From positions 1 to 34,407 of the forward strand of contig JAATEY010000186.1 of assembly GCA_015655465.1 (NCBI GenBank): DNA of 34,407 bases, written 5' to 3'. This document shows positions 32,714-34,407 of this stretch, piece by piece. The stretch comes from Gammaproteobacteria bacterium. Lineage in GTDB: Bacteria; Pseudomonadota; Gammaproteobacteria; Steroidobacterales; Steroidobacteraceae. A model generated the notes under the pieces. It ran no database searches. It saw only the letters and a program-made list of their open reading frames with translations, and was not told the origin of the DNA. Made by a program: the position numbers and the translations under genes. Positions within the stretch are counted from its first letter, which is position 1. Every line of letters starts with the position of its first letter.

Positions 32714-34407
32714 TGATTTCCGGTACGCATGCGCTGCGCAACCTGCTGGCGGGACTGGTGCTGACCCTGTGCGCGGCGGGAAACGCTGTGGCAGCAACCC
32801 CCATTCCTGTGGACACCGCGCGCCTGCGCGCCGCGGACAGCGATGCCACGCAGTGGCTGATGGACGGCCGCAATTACATGGCGCAGCGCTTCAGCCCGCT
32901 GAAGCGCATCGATGCATCAAACGTGGCGCAACTCGGGCTCGCCTGGTACGCCGAGCTCGACACCTTCCGCGGCGTGGAAGCCACGCCGCTGTTCGTCGAC
33001 GGTGTGCTGTACAACATCAGCGCCTGGAACATCACCACGGCCTACAACGCGAAAACCGGCCGCCGGCTCTGGACCTATGACCCGAAGGTGCCGCGCGAAT
33101 GGGGCCGCTATGCCTGCTGCGAACCGGTGGCGCGCGGACTCGCTTTCTGGAAAGGCAAGGTGATCATCGCCACGCTCGATGGCCGGCTGATCGGACTCAA
33201 CGCGAAGAACGGCAAGCCCGTCTGGACCTCGCAGACCTTCACGAAGGACTGGCCCTACTCCATCACCGGCGCACCACGCGTGTTCGACGGCATGGTGGTG
33301 GTCGGCAATGCCGGCGCGGATCTCGGCGTACGCGGCTTCGTCAGCGCCTGGGATGCAGACACCGGCAAGCTGCTGTGGAAGTTCTACCTGGTGCCGGGCG
33401 ATCCCGCGAAAGGACCGGACGGTGCGGCTTCCGACAGCGTGATGGCGATGGCGGCAAAGACCTGGAATGGCGAATGGTGGAAACTGGGCGGCGGCGGCAC
33501 TGCCTGGGATTCCATCGCCTACGATCCCGAACTGCAGCTGGTCTACGTGGGCACCGGCAATGGCGGACCGGATGCGCAGCTCTATCGCAGCCCGCAGCGC
33601 GGCGACAACCTGTTCCTGTGCTCCATCGTCGCGCTCGACGCGAAGACCGGTGCCTACCGCTGGCACTACCAGGAAGTGCCCGAGGAGGACTGGGACTACA
33701 CCTGCACGCAGTCCATCGTGCAGGCCGACCTCACCATCGATGGCAAGCCGCGCAAGGTGCTGATGCACGCGCCCAAGAATGGCTTCTTCTATGTCATCGA
33801 CCGCACCAACGGCCAGTTCATCTCCGCGAAGAACCATGTGCCGGTGAACTGGACCACGGGCATCGATCCGGTCACCGGACGCCCGGCCATGAATCCCGAA
33901 GCGCACTACGGTGTTGATCCGGTGCTCGTGACACCAGGACCTGGCGGCGGGCACAACTGGTTTCCGATGGCATTCAGTCCGGAGACAGGGCTTGCCTACT
34001 TTCCGCAGTACGAGCACTGGTTCATCTATGCGCTGGATCCGAACTTCAAGCCGCAACCCTTCCGCTCGAATGGTGGCTGGGGGGGCTATTCAGGTGATGC
34101 ACTCAGGAAACGCGCTGAGCTTCAGAAGCTGGTCGATGCGCGCGAACGCACGGCGCTGATCGCCTGGGATCCGGTGAAGCAGGAGATCCGCTGGAGCGTG
34201 CCCCTTCCCCGTCATGGCAATGGCGGCGTGCTCGCCACCGCCGGCAACCTGGTGTTTGAAGGCACCACCAGGCAGACCTTCGCGGCTTTCCGCGCCACCG
34301 ATGGCGAGTTGCTGTGGGAGATGCCGGTGCAGTCGGCGCCGGTGGCAGGCCCCATCACCTACGAACTGGACGGCGAGCAGTACATCGCCGTGAATGCCGG
34401 TAGGGGC
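32710..34407 (+). CDS. PQQ-dependent alcohol dehydrogenase, periplasmic (3' end outside window)
   Basis: A periplasmic quinoprotein dehydrogenase; 566 codons are visible and the rest lies past the right edge. The signal peptide spans about 1-28. Family features are the beta-propeller start DGRNYMAQRFSPLKRID, metal Glu in RGVEATPLF, the adjacent-cysteine disulphide Cys136-Cys137 in RYACCEPV, GNAGADLGVRGFV, and metal Asn in VGTGNGGP. The catalytic Asp is Asp329 in DWDYTCTQS. The residue two after it is Thr331, not the Asp found in lanthanide XoxF enzymes, so calcium is expected. The TCTQSIVQADL pattern resembles type II quinohemoprotein alcohol dehydrogenases, so a C-terminal cytochrome c domain may follow. 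The ATG has AGGAG just upstream and overlaps the EF-hand gene stop. Confidence 0.93.
   Translation, partial: MMISGTHALRNLLAGLVLTLCAAGNAVAATPIPVDTARLRAADSDATQWLMDGRNYMAQRFSPLKRIDASNVAQLGLAWYAELDTFRGVEATPLFVDGVLYNISAWNITTAYNAKTGRRLWTYDPKVPREWGRYACCEPVARGLAFWKGKVIIATLDGRLIGLNAKNGKPVWTSQTFTKDWPYSITGAPRVFDGMVVVGNAGADLGVRGFVSAWDADTGKLLWKFYLVPGDPAKGPDGAASDSVMAMAAKTWNGEWWKLGGGGTAWDSIAYDPELQLVYVGTGNGGPDAQLYRSPQRGDNLFLCSIVALDAKTGAYRWHYQEVPEEDWDYTCTQSIVQADLTIDGKPRKVLMHAPKNGFFYVIDRTNGQFISAKNHVPVNWTTGIDPVTGRPAMNPEAHYGVDPVLVTPGPGGGHNWFPMAFSPETGLAYFPQYEHWFIYALDPNFKPQPFRSNGGWGGYSGDALRKRAELQKLVDARERTALIAWDPVKQEIRWSVPLPRHGNGGVLATAGNLVFEGTTRQTFAAFRATDGELLWEMPVQSAPVAGPITYELDGEQYIAVNAGRG

Overview
This 34.4 kb window is dense, GC-rich bacterial chromosome with almost no non-coding space and many 4-base start/stop overlaps. 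The gene set points to a free-living Gram-negative gammaproteobacterium: a Grx4-type monothiol glutaredoxin, an LpxL/HtrB-type acyltransferase, NadC, a GAF-PAS-GGDEF-EAL protein, Tat- and Sec-type lipoproteins and a periplasmic PQQ dehydrogenase. An affiliation near Steroidobacteraceae, Nevskiales or Xanthomonadales is an inference from style of content only. I see no rRNA, tRNA, CRISPR array, insertion sequence or phage gene.

Region 1 (1-8.3 kb) is a membrane-export module. On the minus strand lie a HlyD-like adaptor, a MacB/LolD-type ATPase and two tandem, clearly paralogous FtsX/MacB-type permeases; the last runs off the left edge. Divergently transcribed are a response regulator and an NtrY-like histidine kinase. 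The regulator has an NtrC-type receiver and a Fis-type HTH but no AAA+ domain between them.

Region 2 (8.3-13.4 kb) is housekeeping and signalling: grxD with a BON-domain lipoprotein, a small PuuD-like membrane protein followed by nadC (apparently a non-ATG start), and a large GAF-PAS-PAS-GGDEF-EAL protein.

Region 3 (13.4-23.3 kb) is the most interesting envelope/lipid block. Four overlapping minus-strand genes (DUF374 acyltransferase, ArnT-like glycosyltransferase, GtrA-like flippase, GT2 polyprenyl-phosphate glycosyltransferase) form a GtrABC/Arn-like glycan-transfer unit. Back to back with it, sharing two bases of start codon, is a cytochrome P450 followed by a fatty acyl-AMP ligase fused to a carrier-protein domain. 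Converging on these with a 13-base overlap is an LpxL/HtrB-like acyltransferase, a family whose donors are acyl-carrier proteins. An aldehyde dehydrogenase and a small cytochrome c follow. I infer a route in which an acid is activated, tethered, oxidised on the carrier and passed to an envelope lipid.

Region 4 (23.3-28.9 kb) holds a lytic-transglycosylase-like lipoprotein, a Tat-type BNR/sialidase-like lipoprotein, and a MerR regulator translationally coupled to a cytosolic VIT-VWA protein. A 33-base nearly perfect palindrome just before the MerR start is a strong operator candidate.

Region 5 (28.9-34.4 kb) holds an exported protein made of two DUF8021-like repeats in an operon with an SMP-30-like lipoprotein. 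Divergent from these is an EF-hand secreted protein coupled to a PQQ-dependent alcohol dehydrogenase that is cut by the right edge.
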